This document shows, piece by piece, positions 18,087 to 27,800 of a stretch of DNA of 64,000 nt. The translations under genes were made by a program, and so were the position numbers. How positions within the stretch are numbered: the first letter of the stretch is position 1; the number at the start of each line of letters is the position of its first letter. The stretch comes from Photobacterium angustum (GTDB taxonomy: Bacteria > Pseudomonadota > Gammaproteobacteria > Enterobacterales > Vibrionaceae), in assembly GCF_003026365.1 (NCBI RefSeq), contig NZ_PYOM01000015.1, positions 1-64,000 on the forward strand, in the 5' to 3' direction. The notes beneath the pieces are model-generated. The model did not search any database. It had not been told where the DNA came from and was given only the letters and a program-made list of their open reading frames with translations.

Positions 18087-18875
18087 ATGTTGGAAAGACG
18101 CCTTACGTTCTATTGTGGTCACACTGGATTACCTCTTTTTCAGTTAGACAAATTGAAAAAGCTCGCCAGCTATTTTACTGCCGATGTGGAGGTGTTTAAC
18201 TTGCAACTGTTACGCTCTGAGTCGGTCACTAAGCCTCTTCATGTTTCAACACTTGCAAGTAAATCTTATCAGTTGTGTCAGCTTGTTATCACAGGCGCAG
18301 ATGCAGAATTAGCCCTATTGGTACTGACTGATTTTATTCACGAATATGCTTGTCCGTTATTGTTGCCATCGAGCGATAGTAAGGGAAATAGTATTTTAAA
18401 ACAGCGGATGGCAATGCTGGATTTCCCTCTTTCTTTCATCACGCCGAAAAAAATTCAGGTCGATAATACTAAAGCACAATTATTAGCAACGATGACACGC
18501 TCGCTGGTGGATGAAAAGGTGATTAAAGTCGATGACTATCAAGAAGTGTTAGCTGCGATAGAAAAGCGTGAAAGTATTTCTGCGACTGTGATGGGGAATG
18601 GTATTGCGATGCCCCATGTGATGATAGAACCCATTACTCAGCCTGCAATGGTGATTTCTTGTTGTCAGCAAATGGATTGGCATAGCGCACGAGGAGATGT
18701 AAGTAAGGTATTGATGATGGTATTACCTAAGCCCTTATCGCGTTCAGTACTAATGGCTTTTTCTCGGTTTTCAAAGCAACTACTACAAGATCGTTATGCA
18801 GATGCTTTGCGCCAAGCCTCTGATAGTAATGTTATACAAGCGCTAATCATTGAGGCGATGCTAGCGTCTGATTAA
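18087..18875 (+). CDS. PTS EIIA protein with N-terminal HPr-like domain lacking its histidine
   Basis: C-terminal EIIA domain of the fructose/mannitol type (about 120-262) with the phospho-accepting histidine in GNGIAMPH (H177). The first 95 residues resemble an HPr fold in length and hydrophobic pattern (a strand, a GLPLFQL turn, a helix, LVITG, then a C-terminal helix), but the usual active-site GLHxRPA is replaced, so a phospho-histidine is missing. This HPr reading is my inference. The gene overlaps the 3' end of the convergent AraC regulator by 29 bases. It may act as a phosphorylation-state sensor for the neighbouring mannose system. Confidence 0.8.
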   Translation: MLERRLTFYCGHTGLPLFQLDKLKKLASYFTADVEVFNLQLLRSESVTKPLHVSTLASKSYQLCQLVITGADAELALLVLTDFIHEYACPLLLPSSDSKGNSILKQRMAMLDFPLSFITPKKIQVDNTKAQLLATMTRSLVDEKVIKVDDYQEVLAAIEKRESISATVMGNGIAMPHVMIEPITQPAMVISCCQQMDWHSARGDVSKVLMMVLPKPLSRSVLMAFSRFSKQLLQDRYADALRQASDSNVIQALIIEAMLASD

Positions 18876-19734
18876 GGCTGCGATATTCAGTTGGTGTACG
18901 ACCTGTTTTGTTTTTAAATACCCGACAGAAGTAATTCATATCTTGAAACCCGCATCGGGTTGCTACTTCCGCTAAACGAAAATTGTATTTCTTGAGCATA
19001 AATTTTGCGCGTTCTAACCGTACCCAACAGATGTAATCTGCTAATCGCATATGTCCCTGCTGTCTGAATAAGCGCGAGAGGTGGTTCGGGGTAATGTTAA
19101 AACGATGAGCAATAGATTCTCGGCTGATCGCGCGGTGAAAGTTTTCTTGAATATAAATACAGATCCCTTGATAGAGATCTTCACAACGATTTTTTTTCAC
19201 TCTATCTGGGGTATAGAGCATAGAGCGGCTATAACTAAGGAGCGCCAACAAGAGGTATTCATCCATTGGTTTCTTCGTTGACTCTTTTGCCAGCATATTC
19301 AATGCCGATAAAATAGGATCAATAGCATGTCCTGTCGCGGCTTGGATTGAGTGTTTTTGCACATCAAAAAAGTGAGGATTATCTTTGCTTTTGCTGACTA
19401 AACTAAAACCAATTTGTCTTTTACCAAATAGTAGGCTCAATACCGAGCATTCCGTATCCCAATTGGGTTTATTCCAACAGTTCGGTGGAATATACAGGGC
19501 ATCTCCTAGCATCAAGTTAATATCTCGAATGCCATACTCGCCGTCTTCTAATTGATTCACATACTCGCCTTTAAGCACCAATTCAAGGCGGGGAAAATTC
19601 ACTTGATAACTAAATAGTGGTGGTGCGGTGTGATCATTAGCAAACCAAATATGGTTAAAGCTTTCTCGCTCTTCGAGAATAGAATCAATAAGATTAAGAA
19701 ATACGGTATCCATAATTTGCGTTAAGTCACCCAA
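18847..19734 (-). CDS. AraC-family transcriptional regulator of the PTS/manA cluster
   Basis: A 295-residue regulator. The N-terminal half (about 1-170) is a cupin-like sensing domain (LMLGDALYIPPNCWN), and the C-terminal half has two helix-turn-helix units typical of AraC/XylS proteins (ISRESIAHRFNITPNHLSRLFRQ, and the family signature around FQDMNYFCRVFKNKTGRTPTEYR). It is divergent from manA across a 255-bp gap and convergent with the EIIA gene. The order EIIB, EIIA, AraC, manA and EIIABC agrees with a V. cholerae cluster as I remember it, so control of mannose uptake is likely. Confidence 0.88.
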   Translation of the reverse strand: MGDLTQIMDTVFLNLIDSILEERESFNHIWFANDHTAPPLFSYQVNFPRLELVLKGEYVNQLEDGEYGIRDINLMLGDALYIPPNCWNKPNWDTECSVLSLLFGKRQIGFSLVSKSKDNPHFFDVQKHSIQAATGHAIDPILSALNMLAKESTKKPMDEYLLLALLSYSRSMLYTPDRVKKNRCEDLYQGICIYIQENFHRAISRESIAHRFNITPNHLSRLFRQQGHMRLADYICWVRLERAKFMLKKYNFRLAEVATRCGFQDMNYFCRVFKNKTGRTPTEYRSLNQTLASPQ

Positions 19735-19989
19735 TGTTGTGAGGTATTGTGAGTTAGCTATAAATATTTATGGCTGTTTTTGTTATAGTGCAGCGCATTA
19801 TTTTGTAAAACATAACTCACTTAATGGATTGTATCGAATAAGGGCTTATGGTGACCTGATTGATGTACCACTTTTTGACTTATGTAACATTTAGCATTGC
19901 TTAAATGGTATTCCCCTTCGTTCTTTTTAGATTTGCTAAGTGGAATACGATTTCATCGATGCACAACGATAATAAATTTAGGAATTAAT

Positions 19990-21189
19990 ATGGCTGGTAC
20001 TCACCGCTCTGTGTTTTTTAAAATGAATAATGTGATTCAAGATTATGCATGGGGAAGTATAACCTCGATTGAATCTTTATTTGGTATCGCGAACCCTGAT
20101 GCTAAACCACAAGCAGAATTATGGATGGGCGCTCATGCGAATGGCTGCTCTGAAATTGAGGTTCAGGGAAAAGTGGTAAAGTTGTCTGACTTCATTGCAA
20201 CGGATCCTGATGCGATCATCGGTGCGCAAACCCAGCAACAATTTGGTGAGCTGCCGTATTTATTTAAAGTGTTAGCGGCAGAAAAGGCACTGTCTATTCA
20301 GGTTCACCCAAATAAGCAGCAAGCAGAAGTAGGCTTTGCCAAAGAAGAGCAAATGGGCATTGCGCGTAATGCGGCGAACCGTAATTACAAAGATCCAAAC
20401 CACAAGCCAGAGTTAGTTTTTGCGTTAACACCGTACCAAGCGATGAATGGTTTCCGCCAAATTGAAGACATTGCTGCGCAGTTCAATGCACTTGAAATTA
20501 CGGCTATTTGTGAGTTAGTTGCTGCATTTAATGCCAATCAAACGGAAGTAGGTTTACGGGATTTCTTTACTGCAATGTTATCGCTAGAAGGTGAGCAAAA
20601 AGCTTCAGCGGTAAACGCATTATTGGCTTATAGTGAAGCACATAAAGATCTGCCATTGTTTGCTTTATTATTAGATTTAGCTGAACAATATCCTGGTGAT
20701 ATCGGTTTATTTGCGCCGTTAATGTTAAATGTATTAACTCTTCAACCAGGTGAGGCGATGTTCCTTAGTGCCTGTACGCCACATGCCTACATTAAAGGTA
20801 CAGGTTTAGAGATCATGGCGAACTCCGATAATGTATTGCGCGCTGGTTTAACGCCAAAATACATGGATGTTCCTGAGCTCGTTGCAAACACCTATTTCAC
20901 GTCAATGGCGTTTGATTCATTGTTGTTAGCCCCAACACAAGCAGAAAACGGTTTACATTATGCTATCCCAGTTCCTGATTTTAAGTTCAGTGTTTATAAG
21001 CAAGTAGATAACATTAGTCTTACTGTGAATAGTGCTGAAATCGTCTTTGCCATTGATGCACCAGTAACATTGACCCATAGTAATGGTGATAGTGTCGTGA
21101 TAGAGAAAGGTCAGTCTGTATTTATTCCCGCTTATACTGAGCAGTATCAAGTAACTTGTGTTGGTACATTTGCCCGCGCCTACAACTAA
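19990..21189 (+). CDS. manA: Mannose-6-phosphate isomerase, class I
   Basis: Interconverts mannose-6-phosphate and fructose-6-phosphate in the cytoplasm, using a bound metal. The cupin signature is visible: QDYAWGS near the start, AELWMGAH, the metal-ligand phrase LSIQVHPNKQQAE, DPNHKPE, and SACTPHAYIKG. I use ATG 19990 (399 residues), preceded by AGGA six bases upstream, rather than the longer ORF from 19897. A terminator follows directly, so it is not co-transcribed with the downstream EIIABC by default. Confidence 0.94.
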   Translation: MAGTHRSVFFKMNNVIQDYAWGSITSIESLFGIANPDAKPQAELWMGAHANGCSEIEVQGKVVKLSDFIATDPDAIIGAQTQQQFGELPYLFKVLAAEKALSIQVHPNKQQAEVGFAKEEQMGIARNAANRNYKDPNHKPELVFALTPYQAMNGFRQIEDIAAQFNALEITAICELVAAFNANQTEVGLRDFFTAMLSLEGEQKASAVNALLAYSEAHKDLPLFALLLDLAEQYPGDIGLFAPLMLNVLTLQPGEAMFLSACTPHAYIKGTGLEIMANSDNVLRAGLTPKYMDVPELVANTYFTSMAFDSLLLAPTQAENGLHYAIPVPDFKFSVYKQVDNISLTVNSAEIVFAIDAPVTLTHSNGDSVVIEKGQSVFIPAYTEQYQVTCVGTFARAYN

Positions 21190-21216
21190 GCTGATCTAAC
21201 GTCCTAGCACTTATTT

Positions 21217-21247
21217 AAAGCGACAGAATATTCTGTCGCTTTTTTTA
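21217..21247 (+). terminator. Terminator after manA
   Basis: Perfect 26-nt palindrome centred on GAATATTC with GCGACAG arms, followed by a T-run. Confidence 0.88.
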
Positions 21248-21433
21248 TTTTTGATAGTGTGAAGTATTTCACTAAAAGTAGGCTGAGATTAAACATTAGA
21301 TGTGTGTTATCTCTAGTTATTAAAAATTTAGCGTTACAGATTGTAGTATGTGTTTTAACTTCTGTTTTTATTTAAGGTTCTGATAAATGGTATTTTTTAC
21401 CTTGGTTTTATTCGTTTTTTTATGTTCAGATAA

Positions 21434-21453
21434 AGTGTGTGATAGTTCACATC
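21434..21453 (+). promoter_or_regulatory. Probable CRP-binding site upstream of the EIIABC gene
   Basis: TGTGT-GATAGT-TCACA matches the TGTGA-N6-TCACA CRP consensus at nine of ten core bases. It lies about 140 bp before the start codon, a sensible place for catabolite activation of a sugar PTS. Confidence 0.6.
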
Positions 21454-21594
21454 CTTATTGTTAGGTTACATTTATCCAGCTAAAGCCTTTTTTATGCTCT
21501 ATTTTGAAGCTGCCAAACACCAGACAATATTCCCATACTCAAATCCATCAAATTCAGTGTGATGGGCGATAAAAATAATTCTTGGGGATAGAAC

Positions 21595-23499
21595 ATGATC
21601 ACTTCCTTGATCAACGAAAGCTTAATTAACCTTAATCTTAAGGCGAAAACCAAAGATGACGTGTTTAATGAAATGGCTGAAATCTTGGCAGCGCAAGGGC
21701 GCGTGGCTGATAAAACGCAATTCATTGCTGATGTAAAAGCACGTGAAGAATTAGGCAATACAGGATTTGAAGAAGGGATCGCTATCCCTCATGCGAAAAG
21801 TGCAGCCGTTGCACAACCTGCGGTAGCGATTGGTGTTAGCCGTACAGGTATTGAATACGGCGCAGAAGATGGTAAACCATCACAACTGTTTTTCATGATT
21901 GCATCACCTGATAATGGCGATAACCATCATATTGAAGTCTTAGCTGAGCTTTCTTCAAAGCTGATTGAAGATGGTTTTGTTGAGAAGTTCTTAGCCGCTA
22001 AGACTGAAAAAGAAGCCTTAGCTTTGTTACTTGAAGAAAAAGAGCAAGTTGTCACGCAAGCACAAACAAAAGGTTTGATCATTGGTGTGACAGGCTGCCC
22101 AGTTGGTATTTCTCATACTTACCTTGCCGCAGAGGCGTTGGAAAAAGCTGGTGCTGAGCTTGGTTATGAAATTAAAGTTGAAACTAATGGTTCGATTGGT
22201 GTCAAGAATTCCCCAACAGCTGAAGAAATTGCACGTGCAGAAGCGATTGTGGTTAGCTGTGATAAGCAAGTCGACATGGCTCGCTTTGCAGGTAAAAAAC
22301 TGATTAAAACTGGCGTAAAAGCGCCAATTAAAGATGCCAAAGGTGTTATTCAACAAGCGTTAGTGGCGAAAACTTATGAAGCTGATGGTGATGACACCTC
22401 TGACTCTAGCGAAAGCAAAGTCGCGCAAACTCGTTCGAACTTATATCGCTATTTGATGAACGGTGTATCGCACATGATCCCGTTTGTGGTTACAGGTGGT
22501 TTGTTAATTGCATTATCACTGGCCATTGGTGGTCAACCAACTGATTCTGGTATGCAAATACCAGCGGGTAGCCTATGGCAAAAAGTGCTTGATGTTGGTG
22601 TTGTTGCATTTACCTTAATGATCCCAATTCTGGCGGGTTACATTGCTTTTGCGATTGGTGATCGTCCTGCATTAGCACCGGGTTTCATTGGTGGTTGGAT
22701 TGCTAATAACGGTTCATTTTATGACGCAAGTGCGGGTACTGGCTTTATTGGTGCCATTGTTGCAGGCTTGCTGGTGGGTTACTTCGTTCGTTGGGTTGCA
22801 ACACGTAATTACCATAAGATGGTGCAGCCATTAGTGCCGATTCTTATTGCGCCAATTACCGGTACCTTGTTTATCGCTAGCTTATTTATCTTCGTTATTG
22901 GTGCGCCAATCGCTGGATTGATGGATAGCATGAATAGCATGCTTACTGAAATGAGCACAGGTAACGTGGTTCTACTTGGTATTGTTCTGGGTGGTATGGC
23001 CGGCTTTGATATGGGCGGTCCTTTTAACAAAGTCGCGTTCTTGTTCTCTGTCGGTATGATTGCCAACGGGCAAACACAGTTCATGGGTGCGATGGCTTGT
23101 GCGATCCCTGTTGCTCCTTTAGGTATGGGCTTAGCAACGGTACTTGGTCGTAAGTTAAATATTTTCGAGCAATCAGAAGTTGAAGCAGGTAAAGCTGCAG
23201 GTGCAATGGGCTTAGTAGGTATCTCTGAAGGTGCAATTCCATTTGCTGCGCAAGATCCACTATCGGTGATCCCAGCAAACGTGCTAGGTAGTATGGTTGC
23301 CGCAGTGATGGCGTTCTCTTTTGGTATTACCAACAGTGTGGCACACGGTGGTCCCGTGGTGGCATTACTTGGTGCGATGAATAAACCTGCACTTGCGCTA
23401 CTATGTATGGCATCTGGTATGGTCGTTACAGCTCTTGTTGCAGTAACACTTAAGAAAGTACGTAAAGCGAAGGCTGAACGAGTATTAGCAACTGCTTAA
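21595..23499 (+). CDS. PTS EIIABC permease, fructose/mannose type
   Basis: Complete sugar transporter and phosphorylating enzyme. The EIIA domain (about 1-145) has phospho-histidine H66 in GIAIPHAKS; EIIB (about 158-260) has phospho-cysteine C168 in TGCPVGISHT; EIIC (about 275-625) is the multi-helix membrane channel with phrases such as AIGDRPALAPGFIGGW and AGFDMGGPFNK. The position next to manA and an AraC regulator points to mannose rather than fructose, since no fruK or fruB is present. At 634 residues it is full length. It has its own terminator. Confidence 0.92.
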   Translation: MITSLINESLINLNLKAKTKDDVFNEMAEILAAQGRVADKTQFIADVKAREELGNTGFEEGIAIPHAKSAAVAQPAVAIGVSRTGIEYGAEDGKPSQLFFMIASPDNGDNHHIEVLAELSSKLIEDGFVEKFLAAKTEKEALALLLEEKEQVVTQAQTKGLIIGVTGCPVGISHTYLAAEALEKAGAELGYEIKVETNGSIGVKNSPTAEEIARAEAIVVSCDKQVDMARFAGKKLIKTGVKAPIKDAKGVIQQALVAKTYEADGDDTSDSSESKVAQTRSNLYRYLMNGVSHMIPFVVTGGLLIALSLAIGGQPTDSGMQIPAGSLWQKVLDVGVVAFTLMIPILAGYIAFAIGDRPALAPGFIGGWIANNGSFYDASAGTGFIGAIVAGLLVGYFVRWVATRNYHKMVQPLVPILIAPITGTLFIASLFIFVIGAPIAGLMDSMNSMLTEMSTGNVVLLGIVLGGMAGFDMGGPFNKVAFLFSVGMIANGQTQFMGAMACAIPVAPLGMGLATVLGRKLNIFEQSEVEAGKAAGAMGLVGISEGAIPFAAQDPLSVIPANVLGSMVAAVMAFSFGITNSVAHGGPVVALLGAMNKPALALLCMASGMVVTALVAVTLKKVRKAKAERVLATA

Positions 23500-23525
23500 T
23501 CTCTAATTTAAAGATTTAAAGAAGA

Positions 23526-23554
23526 GCGATAGGTGAAAGCCTGTCGCCTTTTTG
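23526..23554 (+). terminator. Terminator after the EIIABC gene
   Basis: Stem GCGATAGG/CCTGTCGC (one G-T pair) with a six-base loop, then CTTTTTG. Confidence 0.8.
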
Positions 23555-23681
23555 TTTCTGAAAGGCTGCACTGGCGGTAATTTGCACACTTGTTCTTGCA
23601 ATCTATCGGACAACTTTGCACTATGTCAGTATTAGTAAAATTAAAAGTGCATGTAAGCATAGAGATATCACAGAGGAAGTA

Positions 23682-24767
23682 ATGGCAGGAAATACGATTG
23701 GACAACTATTTCGCGTCACCACATTTGGCGAAAGCCATGGCTTGGCGCTGGGCTGTATTATAGATGGCTGCCCGCCGGGACTCGCATTAACTGAAGCTGA
23801 TATGCAGCATGATTTGGATCGCCGTCGACCGGGAACATCAAAATATACTACGCAACGTCGCGAACCTGATGAAGTGAAAATTCTATCTGGCGTATTTGAA
23901 GGTGTAACAACGGGCACATCTATCGGCTTATTGATTGAAAATACCGATCAACGCTCTAAAGATTACTCAAATATTCAAGACTTATTTCGTCCAGGACATG
24001 CCGATTACACCTACCATCAAAAATATGGCGTACGTGATTATCGTGGTGGTGGTCGCTCATCTGCTCGTGAGACGGCAATGCGTGTTGCTGCTGGCTCTGT
24101 GGCAAAGAAATACTTAAAACAAGTACATGGTATTGAAGTACGCGCTTACCTATCACAAATGGGTGATGTGAAAATTGATAAGGTCGATTGGGATCAAATT
24201 GAGCAAAACGCCTTTTTCTGCCCTGATGTTGATAAAGTTGAAGCTTACGATGAATTGATCCGTAAGTTGAAAAAAGAAGGCGACTCAATCGGTGCGAAAA
24301 TTACCGTGGTTGCGAAAAATGTCCCTGTTGGTTTAGGTGAACCCGTTTTTGATCGTTTAGACGCTGATATAGCTCATTCACTAATGAGTATCAATGCAGT
24401 TAAAGGTGTTGAGATCGGTGATGGTTTTGATGTAGTAGATCAACGTGGCAGTGAACACCGTGATGCGATGACACCGAAAGGTTTTAAAACCAATCATGCT
24501 GGTGGCATTTTAGGTGGTATTTCATCTGGTCAAGATGTTGTGGCACATATTGCCCTTAAGCCAACATCAAGTATTACGGTTCCGGGTGAAACTATTACTA
24601 AACAGGGTGAGACTGCTGAAGTTGTGACGAAAGGTCGCCACGACCCATGTGTAGGTATTCGTGCAGTACCTATTGCTGAAGCTATGTTAGCGATTACTTT
24701 AATGGATCACCTGTTACGTCATCGTGGTCAAAACGCAGATGTTGTTACTGATACACCTAAAATTTAA
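23682..24767 (+). CDS. aroC: Chorismate synthase
   Basis: Last step of the shikimate pathway: converts 5-enolpyruvylshikimate-3-phosphate to chorismate with reduced FMN. The start ATG 23682 follows GAGGAAG and gives 361 residues, exactly the E. coli length. Signatures include [57 protein letters not shown] and [17 protein letters not shown]. In E. coli aroC also lies near epmC (yfcM) and yfcL, which follow here after one inserted gene. Confidence 0.96.
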   Translation: MAGNTIGQLFRVTTFGESHGLALGCIIDGCPPGLALTEADMQHDLDRRRPGTSKYTTQRREPDEVKILSGVFEGVTTGTSIGLLIENTDQRSKDYSNIQDLFRPGHADYTYHQKYGVRDYRGGGRSSARETAMRVAAGSVAKKYLKQVHGIEVRAYLSQMGDVKIDKVDWDQIEQNAFFCPDVDKVEAYDELIRKLKKEGDSIGAKITVVAKNVPVGLGEPVFDRLDADIAHSLMSINAVKGVEIGDGFDVVDQRGSEHRDAMTPKGFKTNHAGGILGGISSGQDVVAHIALKPTSSITVPGETITKQGETAEVVTKGRHDPCVGIRAVPIAEAMLAITLMDHLLRHRGQNADVVTDTPKI

Positions 24768-24787
24768 TTAAACAGACATCTATAAAT

Positions 24788-24825
24788 AAGCCACGCTTGA
24801 ATGAATTTAGCGTGGCTTTGTTTTA
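24788..24825. terminator. Terminator between aroC and the convergent channel gene
   Basis: Ten-base arms AAGCCACGCT and AGCGTGGCTT with an 11-nt loop, then TTGTTTTA; usable from both sides. Confidence 0.82.
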
Positions 24826-24847
24826 TCTGGTAATAATACCTTGAGTT

Positions 24848-25468
24848 TTAGTGGAAGGTTTCTTCTTTAAACTCAAACACAGGTAAGCTCCAGCTAAAAT
24901 AGACAGCAGCCATACGTAGGCTAAAACCTGTAATTAAAGTAATGAGTGTGGTTATATCAGGATGGACACCTATATAAGACATGGCGTAATACATAATGCC
25001 TGCAATAAATGCGACCGATGCATAAAGCTCTTTGTGTAGTACCATCGGTTTACGACGAGTGATCATATCACGAAGTAAACCACCAAATACGCCAGTCACA
25101 ACCGCTGCAACGACACAAATAATCGGAGAAAGTCCCATTGTCATTGCAACTTGACATCCAATAATGCTAAACACGATTAAGCCGATAGCATCGAGCAAGA
25201 TAAACACTTTGTGAAAACGTACAACCCAACGCGCAAAATAGGTAGTTAAGATCCCTGCGATACAAGTGATCACCAAGTATTGTGGGTGTGCAACCCAACC
25301 TAAAGGGTAATGACCGAGTAAAATATCTCGCACTGTCCCGCCACCAATTGCAGTAGCACTTGCAACTAGCATTACTCCAAACCAATCCATGTGGCGTTTG
25401 CCTGCTGCTAACGCACCGGTCATTGCTTCTGCAGTAATGCCAATAATGTATAAAATTGAAAGCAGCAT
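24848..25468 (-). CDS. Trimeric intracellular cation channel family protein (UPF0126, YicG/YadS-like)
   Basis: Inner-membrane protein of 206 residues with two repeated three-helix halves. The halves share the glycine-rich pattern ALAAGKRHMDWFGVMLVASATAIGGGTVRDIL and VTGVFGGLLRDMITRRKP. Family members are bacterial relatives of TRIC cation channels; some have been linked to glycine transport. The physiological role here is unknown. It is divergent from epmC. Confidence 0.87.
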   Translation of the reverse strand: MLLSILYIIGITAEAMTGALAAGKRHMDWFGVMLVASATAIGGGTVRDILLGHYPLGWVAHPQYLVITCIAGILTTYFARWVVRFHKVFILLDAIGLIVFSIIGCQVAMTMGLSPIICVVAAVVTGVFGGLLRDMITRRKPMVLHKELYASVAFIAGIMYYAMSYIGVHPDITTLITLITGFSLRMAAVYFSWSLPVFEFKEETFH

Positions 25469-25783
25469 GATAACAATCGTCCTAAAATAAATTGAGCTGA
25501 TTGTATTTGTGATAGTTATCTACTTCTAATGAAAAGAAAATAATTTTGCATGAATTTAATTCATCCTAAATTAATGGCAGAGTATTTAAGTTTGTTATGC
25601 TTCGAGTGGCGTATTCTGTTTTTGATTAAAGTAGTTGACTGAAAAGTAAGCAAAAATTGTTATGTCTTTATAAAATGACAAGAACATGACGTTTGTCATA
25701 GCCTGTTACCTTAAGAATATTCGCACTTAGATTCACTGCATTGTATAATCGATAAGTTATGTATTTCAGAAGTTGCCATTAGT
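25469..25783. other. Divergent promoter region between the TRIC-like gene and epmC
   Basis: No gene is seen. A TATAAT hexamer lies at 25744-25749, 35 bases before epmC, without a convincing -35. An operator-like inverted repeat ATGAC-GTTT-GTCAT lies at 25686-25699. Confidence 0.45.
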
Positions 25784-26320
25784 ATGAGGCATGATTACAA
25801 CGACTTAATCGTTATTTTCAATGGGTTATTTTTAGAAAGTCTCAATACAGAGTTACTTCTAGGCGGTGAAGAGCCAATTTATCTGCCTGCTTCTAGTGAG
25901 CGACAGCATAATCAGATAATTTTTGCCCGTGGCTATTTTGCCTCGGCAATGCATGAGTTAGCACACTGGTGTATCGCAGGTGTAGAACGACGCAAATTAG
26001 AAGATTATGGTTATTGGTATGAACCAGATGGACGCTCTGAGGCAGTTCAAGCAGCGTTCGAGAAAGTAGAGATTAAACCACAGGCCATCGAGTGGATTTT
26101 ATCAGCAAGTTGCGGATTTAAATTCCAAGTAAGTTGTGACAACTTACTTGGTGACTGTGAGCCTGATAGGGTAGCGTTCACGTTAAAAGTGCGTGAACAA
26201 GTGTTAACCTATTTAGAGTGCGGAACTCCAGAACGGGTAAAGATGCTATCTGATGCGTTCCGAGTTTTTTATGGTATCACAAAGTTAACAGAACAGGACT
26301 TCATACAACCCGTTCGATAA
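25784..26320 (+). CDS. epmC: Elongation factor P hydroxylase
   Basis: Hydroxylates the beta-lysylated lysine of elongation factor P. At 178 residues it matches E. coli EpmC (YfcM). It contains the HELAHW iron-binding motif at residues 57-62 and a following WYEPDGRS stretch. The adjacent yfcL repeats the E. coli gene order. The other EF-P modification genes (epmA, epmB, efp) are not in this window. Confidence 0.93.
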   Translation: MRHDYNDLIVIFNGLFLESLNTELLLGGEEPIYLPASSERQHNQIIFARGYFASAMHELAHWCIAGVERRKLEDYGYWYEPDGRSEAVQAAFEKVEIKPQAIEWILSASCGFKFQVSCDNLLGDCEPDRVAFTLKVREQVLTYLECGTPERVKMLSDAFRVFYGITKLTEQDFIQPVR

Positions 26321-26335
26321 AACGAAATGGGTTGT
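26305..26335 (+). other. Hairpin spanning the epmC stop codon
   Basis: Outer arms ACAACCC/GGGTTGT and inner arms TTCG/CGAA. There is no T-run, so it is not a full terminator; it may modulate or stabilise the epmC-yfcL transcript. Confidence 0.4.
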
Positions 26336-26349
26336 GTATAGGATAGGAA

Positions 26350-26610
26350 ATGACAATTCAAGAATACGAAGAGAAGCTATTATTGCTTATCGACGATGGA
26401 ATAGACACTGCAACAGATGATGAATTGTTTGCTGGTGGCTATTTGCGTGGACATATTTCACTAGCTGCAGCTGATTGTGAATTAGGAAATGAATCACAAC
26501 TGTCAGCAATGAAGGAAAAAGTAGAACAAAGTATTGCTGATGCAAAAAGTGAACTTTCGCCATCTGATTATGTTCTTGTGTGCCAAATGTGGCAAAAAAT
26601 TTCGGCGTAG
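26350..26610 (+). CDS. yfcL: YfcL family protein
   Basis: Small acidic, mostly helical cytoplasmic protein of 86 residues, recognised as the YfcL family from its sequence (ELFAGGYLRGHISLAAADCE) and its position directly after epmC. Its function is unknown. Confidence 0.85.
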   Translation: MTIQEYEEKLLLLIDDGIDTATDDELFAGGYLRGHISLAAADCELGNESQLSAMKEKVEQSIADAKSELSPSDYVLVCQMWQKISA

Positions 26611-26632
26611 TTTTTAGGTTTGTGGAAAAATA

Positions 26633-27691
26633 ATGAGTGATATTCAAGCTGTAAATAACTCACCAAGTGATGAGATTGATTTAGTTGAGTTAGTCAAAAC
26701 TCTTTGGCAAGGTAAGTTGACAATAGCAGTATGTACAGTCGTTTTCACTGTCAGTGCAATTATTTATGCACTGACTGCTCAGCAGTGGTGGATATCGAAA
26801 GCTGTCATAACAACTGGGCAGTACCAAAATACCGCTAATATTCGGAGTCAAATAACAAATCTCTATGCTGTTATTAATAATCCTTCAAAAATAAATGGAA
26901 TTTTGAGTAGTGATACTTTATTAAATGATTACATTACTGAGTTTAATGCTTTTGATAATAAAAAAGCGTTTATTGAAAACAATGAGATCATGAAGCAATA
27001 TGCTGATGAAGCACAGATTACTGATGAGAATAAAGCACAGTTTATCAATAGCTGGGCAAAAAGAATTTCAGCATCACAGCCAGATAAAAAAAATCAGCCA
27101 GGTATTTATCAACTGAGCTTTGAGGCGACGTCCTCAACATTAGCACACGATCTTTTAGTCGCGTACTCAGACGATATTTCAAATAAAGTTCGTAATGATT
27201 TAATTGATGAACTTGATGCTAAAATTTCATATCACCAACAAATTTTACAAGCTAACAAAATATCGTTAGAGGCAAATGCTAAGCAACAGCTAGCAAATGA
27301 ATTAATCAAAACAAATTATGCTTTAGATATGGCTAAATCAGCGGATGTAACTAAACCATTAGCCGATATGAATAATGATGAGTTATTCCAAATCCAGCTT
27401 GGAACAGAAGCTCTAGCTGAAAAAAGTAAGGTTCTTAAAAAAATTAAAGATCTTAGTCTGTTCCAGCCTCAGCTTGGAATTATTCAAACTAAATTAGACT
27501 TACTCTCTAAAGTTAAAATTGATCATAATCTATCCTTACAAAGTGTTCGCTATTTACAAAAGACTGATTACCCAATCAGTAGTGATAAACCAAAGCGTCT
27601 ACTCATTGCTGTATTAGGTTTCTTACTTGGTATGATGCTTGGTGTTGCAATTGTTTTATTAAAGAGCGCGTTTAATAAAAGCGTTAAGTAA
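26633..27691 (+). CDS. Wzz-type polysaccharide chain-length determinant-like protein
   Basis: Inner-membrane polysaccharide co-polymerase-like protein of 352 residues. An N-terminal Wzz domain (DEIDLVELVKTLWQGKLTIA) leads into membrane helix 1 (about 33-53), a large periplasmic coiled-coil part follows, then helix 2 near the C-terminus (LIAVLGFLLGMMLGVAIVLL). It lacks the cytoplasmic kinase of Wzc. No glycosyltransferase, flippase or polymerase genes are adjacent, so it may control chain length of a polysaccharide encoded elsewhere. The decayed wzb just downstream suggests a shared history (inference). Confidence 0.87.
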   Translation: MSDIQAVNNSPSDEIDLVELVKTLWQGKLTIAVCTVVFTVSAIIYALTAQQWWISKAVITTGQYQNTANIRSQITNLYAVINNPSKINGILSSDTLLNDYITEFNAFDNKKAFIENNEIMKQYADEAQITDENKAQFINSWAKRISASQPDKKNQPGIYQLSFEATSSTLAHDLLVAYSDDISNKVRNDLIDELDAKISYHQQILQANKISLEANAKQQLANELIKTNYALDMAKSADVTKPLADMNNDELFQIQLGTEALAEKSKVLKKIKDLSLFQPQLGIIQTKLDLLSKVKIDHNLSLQSVRYLQKTDYPISSDKPKRLLIAVLGFLLGMMLGVAIVLLKSAFNKSVK

Positions 27692-27728
27692 AATGATTTA
27701 ATTAAGAAGTAGATATAAAAATTATATG

Positions 27729-27760
27729 AAAGGCTAAGTACTTATTACTTAGCCTTTTTG
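27729..27760 (+). terminator. Terminator after the Wzz-like gene
   Basis: Stem AAGGCTAAGTA/TACTTAGCCTT with loop CTTAT and a T-run. Confidence 0.88.
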
Positions 27761-27800
27761 TTTATTTTTGGTTATTGAGTAAAGTTAAACGGAGTTAGCC

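Larger units (their letters stand above)
21190..21594. other. Regulatory gap between manA and the EIIABC gene
   Basis: No gene is seen here. The gap holds the manA terminator and, near its right end, a CRP-like site, and presumably the promoter of the PTS permease gene. Confidence 0.6.

Noticed and set aside
22809-23333. 174-residue minus-strand ORF inside the EIIABC gene
   Set aside because: It is entirely antisense to a conserved membrane domain, and has no ribosome-binding site or homology.
23571-23580. Possible ops/JUMPstart element (GGCGGTAA)
   Set aside because: It lacks the conserved GGCGGTAG(C/T) ending and precedes aroC, not a polysaccharide operon.
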